From Euonymus europaeus (lineage: Eukaryota > Streptophyta > Magnoliopsida > Celastrales > Celastraceae), in assembly GCA_963580455.1 (NCBI GenBank), contig OY756970.1:5208001-5272000 (forward strand): a stretch of 64,000 nt of DNA, given 5' to 3'. Shown here piece after piece: positions 10,920 through 21,999 of this stretch (position 1 is the first letter of the stretch; every line of letters starts with the position of its first letter). A program made the position numbers and the translations under genes. The notes below the pieces were generated by a model. That model was not told the origin of the DNA. It ran no database searches and saw only the letters and a program-made list of their open reading frames with translations.

Positions 10920-12179
10920 CTAGTGCACTATGAGCGATAAACTTTTTATCACATTGATCTCACATTAAATTATAATAATTTTAATAAAATATATAATATT
11001 CTGCATATTCTCTCTCAAACATAATACATCAAGTCAAGAAAATTGAGAAAACTTGGATTGAACGGTCAAAGAGAGCCTATTGCTTAATACCAATCTCTTT
11101 AGTATTTTAATATCTAATAACTCCTAATTTTCTGAGATTTAATGTGCTGTTGGTTTAATTTTATCAAACAAAATATTTGACTGATTGTAATAAATTGAGA
11201 ATGAGAATCAATACAAAACTAAATGGTCATGACATAACATCTATATTTTTCATTTTTAAAATTAATCATCAACCCAAAATAATCTATACATGTAATACTA
11301 TTAGGTAAAGTTTTTGCTAAGTTGTCATCACGAAAATTCATATAAATATTCTCTAAACTTTTGTATTACATATAATTATTTATTAATTTATTGATATTAA
11401 AAATAAAAGGAATATTAAGATGCTTCTCAAATTGAATGACCATGAATTTTTAAGTCTTCGTGCAATTATTAGTTTTTTTATGTTAATTTTAATTGTCGAC
11501 TTACATATTATATCCCTTGAATCCAACATGACATCTTGTTATCTTTGTTATAACAAAAGGAATATCAAATAATTTATCGTATAATTATTAATTTTTTAAT
11601 GTTAATTTTAATTATTAACTTATATATTGTGATTCCTAAATGTTAAGTGACATTTTTTTTATGTTTGTTATAACAAAAGAAATATTAAAGGTTTTCTCAT
11701 ATTGAATGGGCATGAATTGTAATTATTAATTTAATTTTGATTATTATATTATTAATTTTATTTTCTCTCTATACAATCCTACATGGCTTCTTGTGATGCA
11801 TTTGTGAAGCTTCCATTTTATATATAGAGATGTTGTGTCATAGTTTTGTATTGATTTTTATTCTCAATTAATCGCAGTCAATCAAATATTCTATTTGATA
11901 AAATTAAACCAACAACACATTAAATCCCAAAAAATTAGGAGTTAATAGATATTCAAATACTAAGGAGATAAGTATTAAGTAATAGCATCAGGCTTTTTGA
12001 CCATCCAATCTAAATTTTTCTGATTTTCTTGACCTGATGTATTATGTTAGAGAGAATATGTGATAAAGAGAATACGCAGAATCTTATATATTTCATTAAA
12101 TTTATTATAATAATTTAATGTAATAAAAATTTAAATAATTAAAAAAACGTTACCGCATATAGCGTGAGTACTACACTAG
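10920..12179. mobile_element. Non-autonomous DNA element with ~340-bp inverted arms
   Basis: It starts CTAGTGCACTATGAGCG and ends with the imperfect inverse CGCATATAGCG...CACTAG. Roughly 340 bp at each end (10920-11260 and 11840-12179) are inverted copies, for example 'caatacaaaactaaatggtc' against the reverse of 'tcatagttttgtattg'. A 7-bp direct repeat TATATAA flanks it (10913-10919, 12180-12186), though in AT-repeat DNA this is weak evidence. The interior has ~160-bp direct repeats and no coding capacity. Superfamily not assigned. Confidence 0.7.
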
Positions 12180-12379
12180 TATATAATGTCTAGATGAATG
12201 CTTCGCTTTGCATGACACATGTTTTATTTTAAAAAGTTTGTATTATTCGCTTAATTCCCATTTTTTATACTTTTTGAAAACAAATATATGTAAGTAATGA
12301 TTTTATTATAGTTTTAAACCTTTAGTAGCGATTGCGATTAGAGATTCCTCTGGAAAGCTTGTTATTTGTAGTTTTATTT

Positions 12380-12841
12380 GTTATCAAACAAAATGTGTGA
12401 CTGACTATAATAAGTTAAGAATGAAAATCAATACAAAACTAAAGGGTTATGACATAACATCTATGTTTTTCATTTTTAAAAATTAATCATTAGCCAAAAA
12501 TAATTTATACGTGTAATACTATTATGTATTTTGCTAAGATGTCATCACGAAAATTCATATAAACATTCTCTACATTTTCGTATTACATATAGTTATTTAT
12601 TTATTTATTGATATGCAAAACAAAAGGAATATTAAGATGCTTCTTAAATTGAATGACCATGAATTTTTAAATTTTCATATAATTATTTTTTTATGTTAAT
12701 TTTAATTGTCGACTTACACAGTATATATCTTGAATTCTACATGGCATCTTGTCATCTTTTTTATAACAAAAGGAATATTAAGGAATTTCTCATATAATTA
12801 TTAATTTTTTAATATTAATTTTAATTATTGACTTATATATT
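12380..12841. mobile_element. Partial second copy of the inverted-repeat DNA element
   Basis: From 'ttatcaaacaaaatg' onward this segment matches 11161-11640 of the neighbouring element in the same orientation ('gacataacatctat', 'tcatcacgaaaattcatata', 'aaaggaatattaagatgctt'). It lacks both outer ends. Its right edge abuts the zinc-knuckle coding end of the gypsy gag relic. Confidence 0.75.
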
Positions 12842-14069
12842 GTGCCTCTTGTGACCAATCAATCCACACATAAAACATCTAGATTCAGTAGTCTTGCACT
12901 GATCTATCTTATGCTCTACCTTTCAATACTTGAAGCATGTCAACTAACCACCTTGTGGCCTAGGACCCTTGCCACGGTCCCCTTTTGGTGTGAAATGATC
13001 GGTCTTCTATCTCTTGTTGCTACTTCAACCACCTCTACAAACTCCCAAAGTTGGACGACTCATTTGAGCCTTATTACGCTCACTCTGCTCAAACTCAAAT
13101 GTCATCTCTACATTCTCATCATAAGTCTGCTCTCTGTTAGCTAACACCAACCTACCAAGGCTTGGAAGTAATCAACCTCGGTATCTCACCGCCTTGCTCT
13201 CTTCAGTCAGAGCATACTGTTTCCTGAACTTATACAGTTCCTCATAATTCTTTGTGTAGCGAAACACCGTCATGTCCGATGTCTGCAGTAACTCTAGAAA
13301 TTGTTTAGCCTTCTCTATTTGGAAATGTTGAGGTACAAATATTTGCATAAACAATAACTCAAGTGATGTACAAGTCAATTCATTCCTTCTATGGCCCAAA
13401 GAATTCCACAATTCAAGAGTTGCACCACTTAGATAATAGAAAACTAATTTCACTTGAATATCATCGGGTATCTCTAGAGTATCAAGCCTTATACTCAACA
13501 GGCTAAACCATTCCTCGGCCTCGAGTCCCTCCCCCTCTCCGAAAAAGGTTGGAGCATTGATCCTCTGTAATTGATCTCCTCATAAATTTCCCTTTCGTAT
13601 CTCTGAGTAATATCAAGCACAGTACTAGCCCTAGATGTTTGCCCCTCAGTATGAACCACTAGAGCAATAACTACTTTTGCCTGAGTCTGTGCCTACGACT
13701 ATGCTTACACCGTATGAACTAGATTCATGACGATATTGGCCAGGACCTCCAACATCACCGGCTGCCCCCAATAGCAATAGGAGCAACTTGCACCCTAGGT
13801 GATGCATGCACCTTCATCGAAGGAATCTCTAGAGTCCTCTCTTGTCTGCCCAAGTCAACATCCTCATCAGTACGAAGCTCTTCATGAGCCATCTCCTCTT
13901 CCCTAGACTCTGTGCCCAATGTCAACAATGATTCCTGAATACTAGAAGTGTGGCTAGTGGTGTGCGCCGCATCTCCACCATGGCCACGATCTCTAGGCCT
14001 TCCTCTACTACTCCCAATAGTAGGGGTCTCATCAACCCGAGTCAATCTAGTTGAACTACGAGTATCCAT
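12842..14069 (-). pseudogene. Ty3/gypsy gag relic
   Basis: Read from 14069 downward. MDTRSSTRLTRVDETPTIGS and a charged low-complexity part form the N-terminus (to 13755). Then at 13498-13172 comes a retrotransposon gag domain (PF03732 type: IPDDIQVKLVFYYLSGATLE, LWNSLGHRR, FVPQHFQIEKAKQFLEL, TVFRYTKNYEELYKF). Near 12850 lies the start of a CCHC zinc knuckle, CFMCGLIGHKRH. The last cysteine is missing because the sequence switches to DNA-element repeat at 12841. Stops and frame changes separate the parts. Pol is absent. Confidence 0.8.
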
Positions 14070-14205
14070 CTATGCCACAATAACTAACGAGGACTTATAA
14101 GGAAAAGGAAAACATATTGAATCTGCAAAGGTCGTGAAATGGCCTGGAGACCTACTATCACAAAAGTTTTACACCCTAGACCGATTCACAGATCCTATTT
14201 ACCGA

Positions 14206-14223
14206 ATCTCACTCTAATACCAA
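14206..14223 (-). other. Primer-binding site of the minus-strand gypsy element
   Basis: The minus strand reads TTGGTATTAGAGTGAGATTC, close to the common plant LTR-element site TGGTATCAGAGC complementary to initiator tRNA-Met. It begins two bases after the LTR terminus (TGTAATG on the plus strand at 14226). Confidence 0.75.
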
Positions 14224-14225
14224 AT

Positions 14226-15920
14226 TGTAATGCTCCGACCCGGGAGGCGCTATTTTATCTACCAAATTACGTCATTAATGTGATTTCTTGTCAACATTGA
14301 CAAATCTAACCAATCCAATAAACCTAGTCATTTCTCAACTAACTTAACCTCAATCCACCAAAAAATTTGACAACATCTCCCCATAAATTGAAGGACGCCA
14401 ACATGGAAATACGCTCAACAATTAATCAAAAAACATATTAATAACCAAATAAGGCCTCAAGCCATCAATTAACATGCAATTCGCAACCTAGGCAGCTCCT
14501 CAGGCCATCTATTAGCATATAATCCACAATAAGCGTATAAACATGCAGTACAAACATAAATGTATTCATGCATATAAATCATCTAGGACATTTGGTCCTC
14601 GACCGGCCTGGGAGTCCTGATCACACGACGCACCCTCCCGGCCACTCTAGTCATCATACCAAAATGGTGTTTCAAGACATGTGTTACCAGTAGTACATAC
14701 AAGTACTAAATATCCATAAAAAGGGTAAGAGATTAATTCCCCCCAACCCCATACACTCACTATTTCAAGTGGGCAGCCATGTCACCGACTCTCCTATAGA
14801 TTCGCATCGCAGATTTCAAAATTGGACTCACTTGGGGAGGAGAAGAAGATAAAAGGGCGAGCAGATGGGCCATTAGGGTAAATGAATGAATAATATATAA
14901 CATAAGGCTGATTATGTAACGACCCGACCTTTTCTCCAGGTCCAGCCAGCCGTTACAGGCCCATGGGCCACAACCCCCAACCTCTATTCGCGTCCAGCCC
15001 CTCACGACTGACTCATACGATAGGTTGTTGAAGGCAGGAGTCGAACTCCTGACCTCCCTTTAACACGCAGCCCATGGCAACACATGCTACCAGCTAAGCC
15101 ATGGCTTAGTTGGTAGCATGTGAGGCCAAGCGCTGCATGTTAAAGGGAGGTCAGGAGTTCGACTCCTGCCTTCAACAACCTATCGTATGAGTCAGTCGTG
15201 AGGGGCTGGACGCGAATAGAGGTTGGGCTGTCTGGCCCATGGGCCTGGTTGTGTCCCTATGTGTCCGTGGAGTGACGGAACGGGGAAGGCTTCTATAAAA
15301 AGGCAGTTTTTATGTAACGACCCGACCTTTTCTCCAGGTCCAGCCAGCCGTTACAGGCCCATGGGCCACAACCCCCAACCTCTATTCGCGTCCAGCCCCT
15401 CACGACTGACTCATACGATAGGTTGTTGAAGGCAGGAGTCGAACTCCTGACCTCCCTTTAACACGCAGCCCATGGCAACACATGCTACCAACTAAGCCCA
15501 TGGCTTAGTTGGTAGCATGTGTTGCCATGGGCTGCGTGTTAAAGGGAGGTCAGGAGTTCGACTCCTGCCTTCAACAACCTATCGTATGAGTCAGTCGTGA
15601 GGGGCTGGACGCGAATAGAGGTTGGGGGTTGTGGCCCATGGGCCTGTAACGGCTGGCTGGACCTGGAGAAAAGGTCGGGTCGTTACAGATTATCAAAGAA
15701 AGATTTCATGCAACAATTTGTAATCTGTTAAGATTAGTCGATAACCACATAACGAATGCATAAAGCATGTCCCTATATTGATATGGTACATGGGCCCTAT
15801 GGTATCTATGGCAAGAAGCAATTTCTAGAGATCTCTTTTCGGTCTCAATCTAGGCGTCATATCAATTCAATGGTGATCAAGCATTCAAAAGCATTATGCA
15901 CAACCATAAATACTCAATTA
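14226..15920 (-). repeat. 5' LTR of the minus-strand gypsy element (outer border approximate)
   Basis: The LTR 3' terminus is clear: ...CGGAGCATTACA on the minus strand, followed by the PBS. The distal end cannot be fixed; the LTR is interrupted by the palindromic element at 14915-15687. The sequence is non-coding. Confidence 0.45.
14915..15687. mobile_element. Palindromic TG...CA element with tRNA-like boxes
   Basis: Two related palindromic units lie side by side. Unit 2 (15313-15687) is a perfect inverted repeat by eye: arms 15313-15498 and 15502-15687 (186 bp each) around a 3-nt centre. Unit 1 (14915-15312) has the same left arm (one difference seen). Its right arm diverges after about 15230 and ends in a private ~65-bp stretch with a TATA-like 'ctataaaaagg'. 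The right arms contain GGCTTAGTTGGTAGC (Pol III A-box-like) and GGAGTTCGACTCC (B-box-like) about 50 bp apart, as in tRNA-derived SINE heads. The whole block starts TGTAACGACCCGACC, ends GGTCGGGTCGTTACA and is flanked by GATTA (14910-14914 and 15688-15692), a 5-bp duplication typical of LTR-type integration. Classification is open. Confidence 0.75.
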
Positions 15921-15923
15921 TAT

Positions 15924-16650
15924 TGATAAGTGCTAAAATATACATTCTGATATTCATAAAATATGGGCACTTATGAATAATTAAAGTTTTAAGTGATATT
16001 TTTGCACTTTAAATTACATAGATTTTGTATATCACTTTATTGTTTTAAATGAATTTTGTAGGCCTAAATACCATATTTCGATCAGTCTCACTTGTGTTCA
16101 ACTCGAGTCCAACCGATCTCCAAATGTGAAGCCCATGGCACATCATCAAAGGCGATGTCATTAATGACATCAACACCATTACCATTTCAAAGTTATCAAC
16201 CGCCATTTTTATTCTTCTCCATTATCTCCACTTATTTCAAAGAATAGTTTCATAAATTCAATAAGTAGGTGGACAACCTTACCCACCTTTGAATATATGG
16301 CATTATCTCCTCTACTTGTTACCACCAATGTGGTCATTTTTTCTCTATAAATAGGGAGCTTGAAGGAGGAGGAAAGAGGGTCAAGAAGAAAGAAGAAACC
16401 AAGAGTTGTGTTCTCAATTATGTTTGTAATATATTTCATGTTTGATTTCATTATGTATAACTAAACTTTGTTAGTTACGGCTTAATCTTGAAGCCTTAAA
16501 CATGATTTCAATTCTATAAGTTGTGTGGATTTCATATTTTTACAAGCATGATAATTTTGATTTTTCCATGATATTTGAATTCTAATATTTTGTTTCTTTG
16601 AGTAGCTAACTTTGAAACATGTATTGAAATTAACTGTTGTAGATTCAGGT
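15924..16650 (+). repeat. LTR-like dispersed repeat, copy 1 (truncated)
   Basis: It begins TGATAAGTGCTAAAATATAC and has a TATA box 'ctctataaatagggagc' near 16345. It matches, in inverted orientation, the repeat at 51393-52919 ('aattctataagttgtgtgga', 'gtagctaactttgaaa', 'gatgtcattaatgacatcaac'). Similarity stops near 16650, where the Ulp1-like relic begins. Confidence 0.7.
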
Positions 16651-16652
16651 CA

Positions 16653-18935
16653 TTGAATTTGATTTTATCAGGACTGATGAAGACACTCATTATTGAGGAC
16701 TATTTTGATTTAATGGCATCCTCTGATGAAGAGATAGATGAACAACAAACCAAAAATAAAAATGTGTGCAATGCCAAAGAGGACATTCCTGAGAATGTGT
16801 CCAACACAGCTGAAAGCATAACGAAGATGATGAAAAATGAACTATTAGGAGGTGCTTGGCAACATAAAGACAATTATCACTCCTTGAATAGTGAAGAACC
16901 AGCTTCAAAATAAAAATATCTTGCACAAAAAGATGAGATATTCACTGCTAGTCAATCATGTGTAGGAAATGTTGTAGAAAGCAATGCAAAAGGTAAAGAA
17001 ATCAATGTGTGTGATGCCATTGTCGTCTTCAACACACCAACTTCAATGTAGTACCCTGAACAACAAAAAAATCAAGGAATAAATGAAAATATGGGGAGAA
17101 GTTAAGGCAATGGTTTAAAAGAAATAAAGGCAAATTTGAGTGAAGCTCGGAGCACAATTGCAATGTTTGAGAAAGAGAAAATTGATCTTACCTTGAAAAT
17201 GAAACAATTGCAAGCTTCAAACGTGCGTCACTTGAAAGAAACAGTATCTATTTTTTGGCAAATGTAGAAGTATACTGATAAGGTTGCTGAACAAGGTATT
17301 GAGTCGAAGCATAAAGATGTTGAGATGAAACATTGGCAAGATGAAACACTGAAATGGAAAATGCAAAGAGATGAAATTTTAGGACGTTTCAAGGAGTTAG
17401 TAGATCAATGTATGGATCTATAGGCTCGGATAAATGAGGAAGTATCAAAAAAGAAAACAAAGCCCAAAGTAGGAAGAAAGAAAAAGAGACAACTACCAGG
17501 AAAAAAGTAGAGGCCGAGAAAGACAAAACTAGATCTTTGGTGAGGCGCATTAGGGAAAAACAAGAAAGCCGTTAATTGTAGATGATTTTGAGTATCAAAA
17601 TCCAAAGAGATCAACTAGGAATTTGGACAACAAGAAGAAAAGGTAAATTGAGAAGCATGCTATTAAGGAAATTATGATTGATGTGGAGGAGAGAGTGGCC
17701 AAAAAGAGGATAAGAAGACGTACCCTAGCAAACAAATATCTAAATGCTAATGATGTAGAGAAAATGGTTCACTATACTAGATGGGGCATTAAAAAGGTAC
17801 TATTTCCTCTCAAGATAATGATATTAATCTTTTGAGTCAAATAATTCAATAGAGTACTGTATATTACAGGGAATAATGATACAAATGTTCAATGCATCTA
17901 TATAACATTTTTTAGTGCCTGCAGTAACACATATTGTGTACCATCTATAGTAAGATCATGTGGTCAGTGGAGAATACCATTACATTTGCAGATATGCTAA
18001 TCTTGGCGGGGATTGCTATGGCAACCAACAATGTGTAAGCAATTTTCTAGCGCAAATTTCCTTTTCTAGAAGGTTGGTTCATTGTCAATCTGAACCTTTC
18101 ATCCATGAAATCATATTATTGATGCATTTGTTGAGATTCTTCATAGTGCACAAGATGAAACACAAACCAAGGACTCATATTTGGCAATAACAAGTTCTTC
18201 CTTGGTAAGAGGATGGACTTATTGTTTTTAATGTAATAAGTTGTTTTTAGTGTTTTCAATGTAATGTATTTTCTTAATTTTATTTGTCATGCAGAAACTA
18301 TTAAGATCAAGTGATGACAACCTAATAGAGAGGATGTTGATAAGGAAACTTAAAGCTTTTACAACACGTTGCCACATATACCTTATATTCTTATTACATG
18401 CCAAAGGTTCACACTTGCATCCTAACCATTGGACATTGCTTGTCCTAGACACCGAGAATGAAAGTTGGTACCATTACAATTCAAAATTACCAAGAGTTCA
18501 AGGAACAGTAGACCATACCTATCAGATGCGAATAAGCTGGTATATTTAAAATTCAGTCCTATTATGGCACGCAATCAAATGAATGTTAACCATTATCCAT
18601 GACCTACAGATCTCTTACTATGATTCAATACTCCCTGGATCAAACCAAACTACAATAGAGGGCCTTACAACAAAATGGGAAACACCACAACAACCAACAT
18701 GAACATAAGTTAATTCACACTAGTTTTGTATTTCAATCTAGTAATTAAATGCATTGAAAAAATTAATGTTATTTTGTTCAATGAGCATAGTGTGGACGGC
18801 ATCATTGTGGTGATGTTCATCATGGAATGCATTTTCAACAATAGGTCAATCCCCACAAAATTATCAACATATGACTTGTTCAAGTTCATAAGTCATCTTA
18901 TGCATCTGTTCTTAATCTCAAAAGGCAACACATGA
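16653..18935 (+). pseudogene. MULE-associated Ulp1-like (C48) peptidase relic
   Basis: The upstream part (16653-17820) codes in broken frames for an acidic then coiled, Lys-rich region. The peptidase part follows from about 17940. After an intron-like gap, 18300-18530 gives a run ending HPNHWTLLVLDTENESWYHY, the Ulp1/SUMO-protease His motif (HWxLxVxD). At 18780-18890 comes EHSVDGIIVVMFIMECIFNN, the end of the domain. In active enzymes the second motif reads D-C-G; here Asp (GAC) is followed directly by Gly (GGC), so the catalytic Cys codon is missing. Many stops interrupt the gene. Plant MULEs are known to carry Ulp1-like genes, and this one converges on a FAR1-type transposase. Confidence 0.7.
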
Positions 18936-19473
18936 GATACATAACACTTGAATACCGATCGAGACAATAAGGGAAGTTGAAATTGAAAAATGATTTTGTC
19001 ATACGATTTTGTACTATTTTTAACTATATTCATCATACTTTGAGCAAGCACATAGATCTAGTAGTAAAGGTTGAGGCCTTATATTTTGTTGATTTTGAGA
19101 AACACTATGAGCTGGCATCAAACATCAACAATTATGAATTAACACAATAATTGCATGTCTACACAATATGCCTATGAACTGAAACCTACAATTAAAACAT
19201 GGAATCTTAAGATATTTTAGCACAACTACAGTGTGACAAATAAAAATGATCAGAAATTGTTCATAGTATTACCTCAAGCAAGAGCAGTTCACAACCGAAA
19301 GCATTGGATCATAGTATACAGTAAACAATACATACTTCTTGCCCTTGTCTCCATAAACAATGTCTTCTTCAACTATATTGCTTTCAGGATTGACATTATT
19401 ATCAATACTTTTATGCCACAATACATCAAACCCAACAATTCCAGTTGAAATTCCCTAAACTTAGCCTTAGTGT

Positions 19474-20945
19474 TCACCTCTTGTATTTGTCTCTCCATAT
19501 CGTATATAGTTGCACATTCCTCATTGCATTGTTATACTGCTTCACAAACTGTTTTAGAGTTGTCTTGGAATTTACATAGCCATAAAAAAAGGCATTCATG
19601 CTTTCACTTCTTTGAGTTGTCGACATCCCAGCCCAAAAATACTTTCTAACATAGATTGAAACCCAAAACTCCCTCTCTTCATACAATGATGCCAACCAAG
19701 CATTGCCATGTAGATTAAATTTGTGAATCATCAACTTCCAAACACATTCAAATTCCTCAACACTCTGTGATTCATATAAAGCATCACCCAAACAATAAGT
19801 AATGCGATCACATTCCTTATACTTACCCAAATTTTCAGGAACTTTCTTCAAAAATATGCCACAAACATAATCTATATCTTGAATTTGGAAAAACAATTGA
19901 AATGACATTTTTTATTGCTCTATCTTGATCTGGGCTAATCCCATCGAATGCAACACCGTACATACACGCAAGCCATGTCTTGAACAACCAAACAAATGTT
20001 TCGATGTCTTCATTAGAGATGAGACCACACCCAACCAAAATTGATTAGCCATGGTGATTAACACCAACAAAAGGAGCGAAAGACATATCATACTTATTTG
20101 AAAGGTATGTTGTATCAAAAGTAATCACATCGCCAAACTCTTGATAAGCAGTCCTAAAATGAGTATCAGTCCAAAAAACATTTTTCAAGCGGCCATCATC
20201 ATCCCAATCAATATCATAAAAAAAAATCATCATTTTTGTTTGCATCTTCCTAAAGTAATTCTATACATCATTAGCATCACCCTCACCAAGATGAATCCAC
20301 CTAACTTTTTCAAGAAAATTCCAAGTATCTTTCTCTAGAAAAACGCAAGTTCTCATGGACACCTGCTTCAATAACCTGTGTATTGTGAGACTTAGTAGGC
20401 CTAATGGTAGTAGTGTCATTAAATCTGCAACTATCTTGCAACACGAGGATTAATCTCCCGATTGCAGAGAAAATACCTCCAATGAGTTGGACTCATCAAA
20501 TGGTTATGCACATCCCTAAACCCTATCACCTCCCATTTTTTCTCATTATAAATACGGGCTCTAATTCTATCCTTACAATCACTCTTGGCATTGGGCAGAT
20601 GACTAACAACTTTGTTCGACCAACTTTTGAACTTATCAGCCTTACTACAAACAATGGTCACATACTTGTGACACCCATTAGTATCTTTGTTGGCAGTCCT
20701 TTTCCTCACATAGAATCCCATGTGCTGCCTGTATCTCTTATAATGATCATACAGTTTATTGACATTATCAAACACCATGCGAACCCTTGGAATTTCTCCT
20801 TCAACAAGAACCATGTTATCCAAGTTAACAATTTCTCCTTCCTTTTTACATTCAAAATCAATAGGTATAACATTGTTTGAAGATTCATCAAGCCAATGAC
20901 AACTCCATGACCAAAATCATATTTCTCAAGTTGCAAATCCGTTCT
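19474..20945 (-). pseudogene. FAR1-type MULE transposase relic
   Basis: Read from about 20945 down. An acidic start (PIDFECKKEGEIVNLDN) leads into a FAR1 DNA-binding domain: VRMVFDNVNKLYDHYKRY, GFYVRKRTANKD, and zinc-ligand Cys and His residues up to VHNHLMSPTHW. A broken stretch follows (frame lost after 20433). The MULE domain comes next, with FDTTYLSNKYDMSFAPFVGV, a single in-frame TAA (20042-20044), LVGCGLISNEDIETFVWLF, SPDQDRAI and RLCLWHI. A frameshift near 19850 precedes NLGKYKEC...FWAGMSTTQRSESMNAFF. Two catalytic Asp (FDTTY, PDQD) are visible. The relic is related to FHY3/FAR1 transcription factors, but stops and the Ulp1 neighbour point to a transposon. Confidence 0.85.
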
Positions 20946-21069
20946 ACCCCTGCATACAAAACACAAGGAAATCACCACTATACAAGAATACAGTTTATTA
21001 CCATAATAAACTACAATAAATAAATCACCAAGAATATAACAACACATAATCATATTTTCCATAACTCAT

Positions 21070-21670
21070 TATCAAAAAAGCACATAATGTAAGTCAATAA
21101 CACTATTTTCAAAAACAATGTCAGGACATTTAATTGCGCCATATACTAAATAAAAAAAACAATACATCAAAGACAATGTAAGTGGAGAACAACATTTTAA
21201 TAAAACAAATTGAACACATTTAACAATCTCAATAACAGGATAACAAGACAGCACATTATTGACAATGTAAGTCGCACAATTTTTTATAAAACAACCTTAA
21301 AACATTTAACCATATCATTAATAAGAAAACAAAACAATAATTACAGACAATTGTCAGTGGAGCCCATTTTTAATGTATTAAAGACAAAGTAACTGGAAAA
21401 CAACATTTAAAAAAAATGTGAACACATTTAACAACCTCAATAACTAGATAACAAAACAACACATTATAGTTCAAAAAAAAAAAAAAACAACACCACATTA
21501 CAGAAAATGTAAATCGAGCCCAATTTTGTATAAAACAACCTTGAAACATTTAAGAGTATCATTAATTAAAAAAAAAATACATTACAGACCCATTTAAGCA
21601 GAGCACAATTTTTCCCTAAAAACAATGTGAAAACGTTTAACAGTATCATAAATTAGAAAACAAAGCAACA
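21070..21670. repeat. Subterminal tandem repeats of the MULE-like element
   Basis: Five or so imperfect ~100-115-bp units share 'acaatgtaagt.g', 'aaaacaac.tt', 'acatttaac' and 'tcaataac.ag.taac'. They lie just upstream of the transposase start, where MULE termini often carry repeats. No clear terminal inverted repeat was found. Confidence 0.6.
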
Positions 21671-21999
21671 AATTAAAATTCCTGGGAAAAAAAACCAGTG
21701 CTTCACAAAATTTGCAGATTGATTCATTGTATAAACCTACAAAACCCTTTTGAAAATCCAAATAAACAAAAAAATGGATATCCATGTGAACAAGATCAGA
21801 CACACAATCATACAATCCTAGTTGGAAACACCCGCTGACATTGCCCTAAATGACATTCAGACGCGATGAACACCGACGATGGAGAGAAACAGTGGCAGCT
21901 TGAAGAACATATACAGTAAACCTAAGTAAGAGAAACGTACACCACAAAATATAATCATGATGAGAGAGGTTGTTTTTTGAAATTTTGAAACTGAGCTTA

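Noticed and set aside
12842..13144. 100-codon plus-strand ORF
   Set aside because: Opposite strand of the gypsy gag relic, no domain of its own.
15480..15570. Possible functional tRNA gene in the palindromic element
   Set aside because: A- and B-box-like sequences are present, but the T-arm pairs as a 6-bp stem with a 5-nt loop and no acceptor stem or clear anticodon arm could be built. Treated as tRNA-derived.
16209..16451. 80-codon minus-strand ORF
   Set aside because: Lies wholly inside the LTR-like repeat around its TATA region; no domain.
20404..20880. 158-codon plus-strand ORF
   Set aside because: Antisense of the FAR1 DNA-binding domain relic.
19474..20945. FHY3/FAR1 light-signalling gene
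   Set aside because: Stops, frameshifts, lost C-terminus and the convergent Ulp1-like relic point to a dead MULE and not a host FAR1-related gene.
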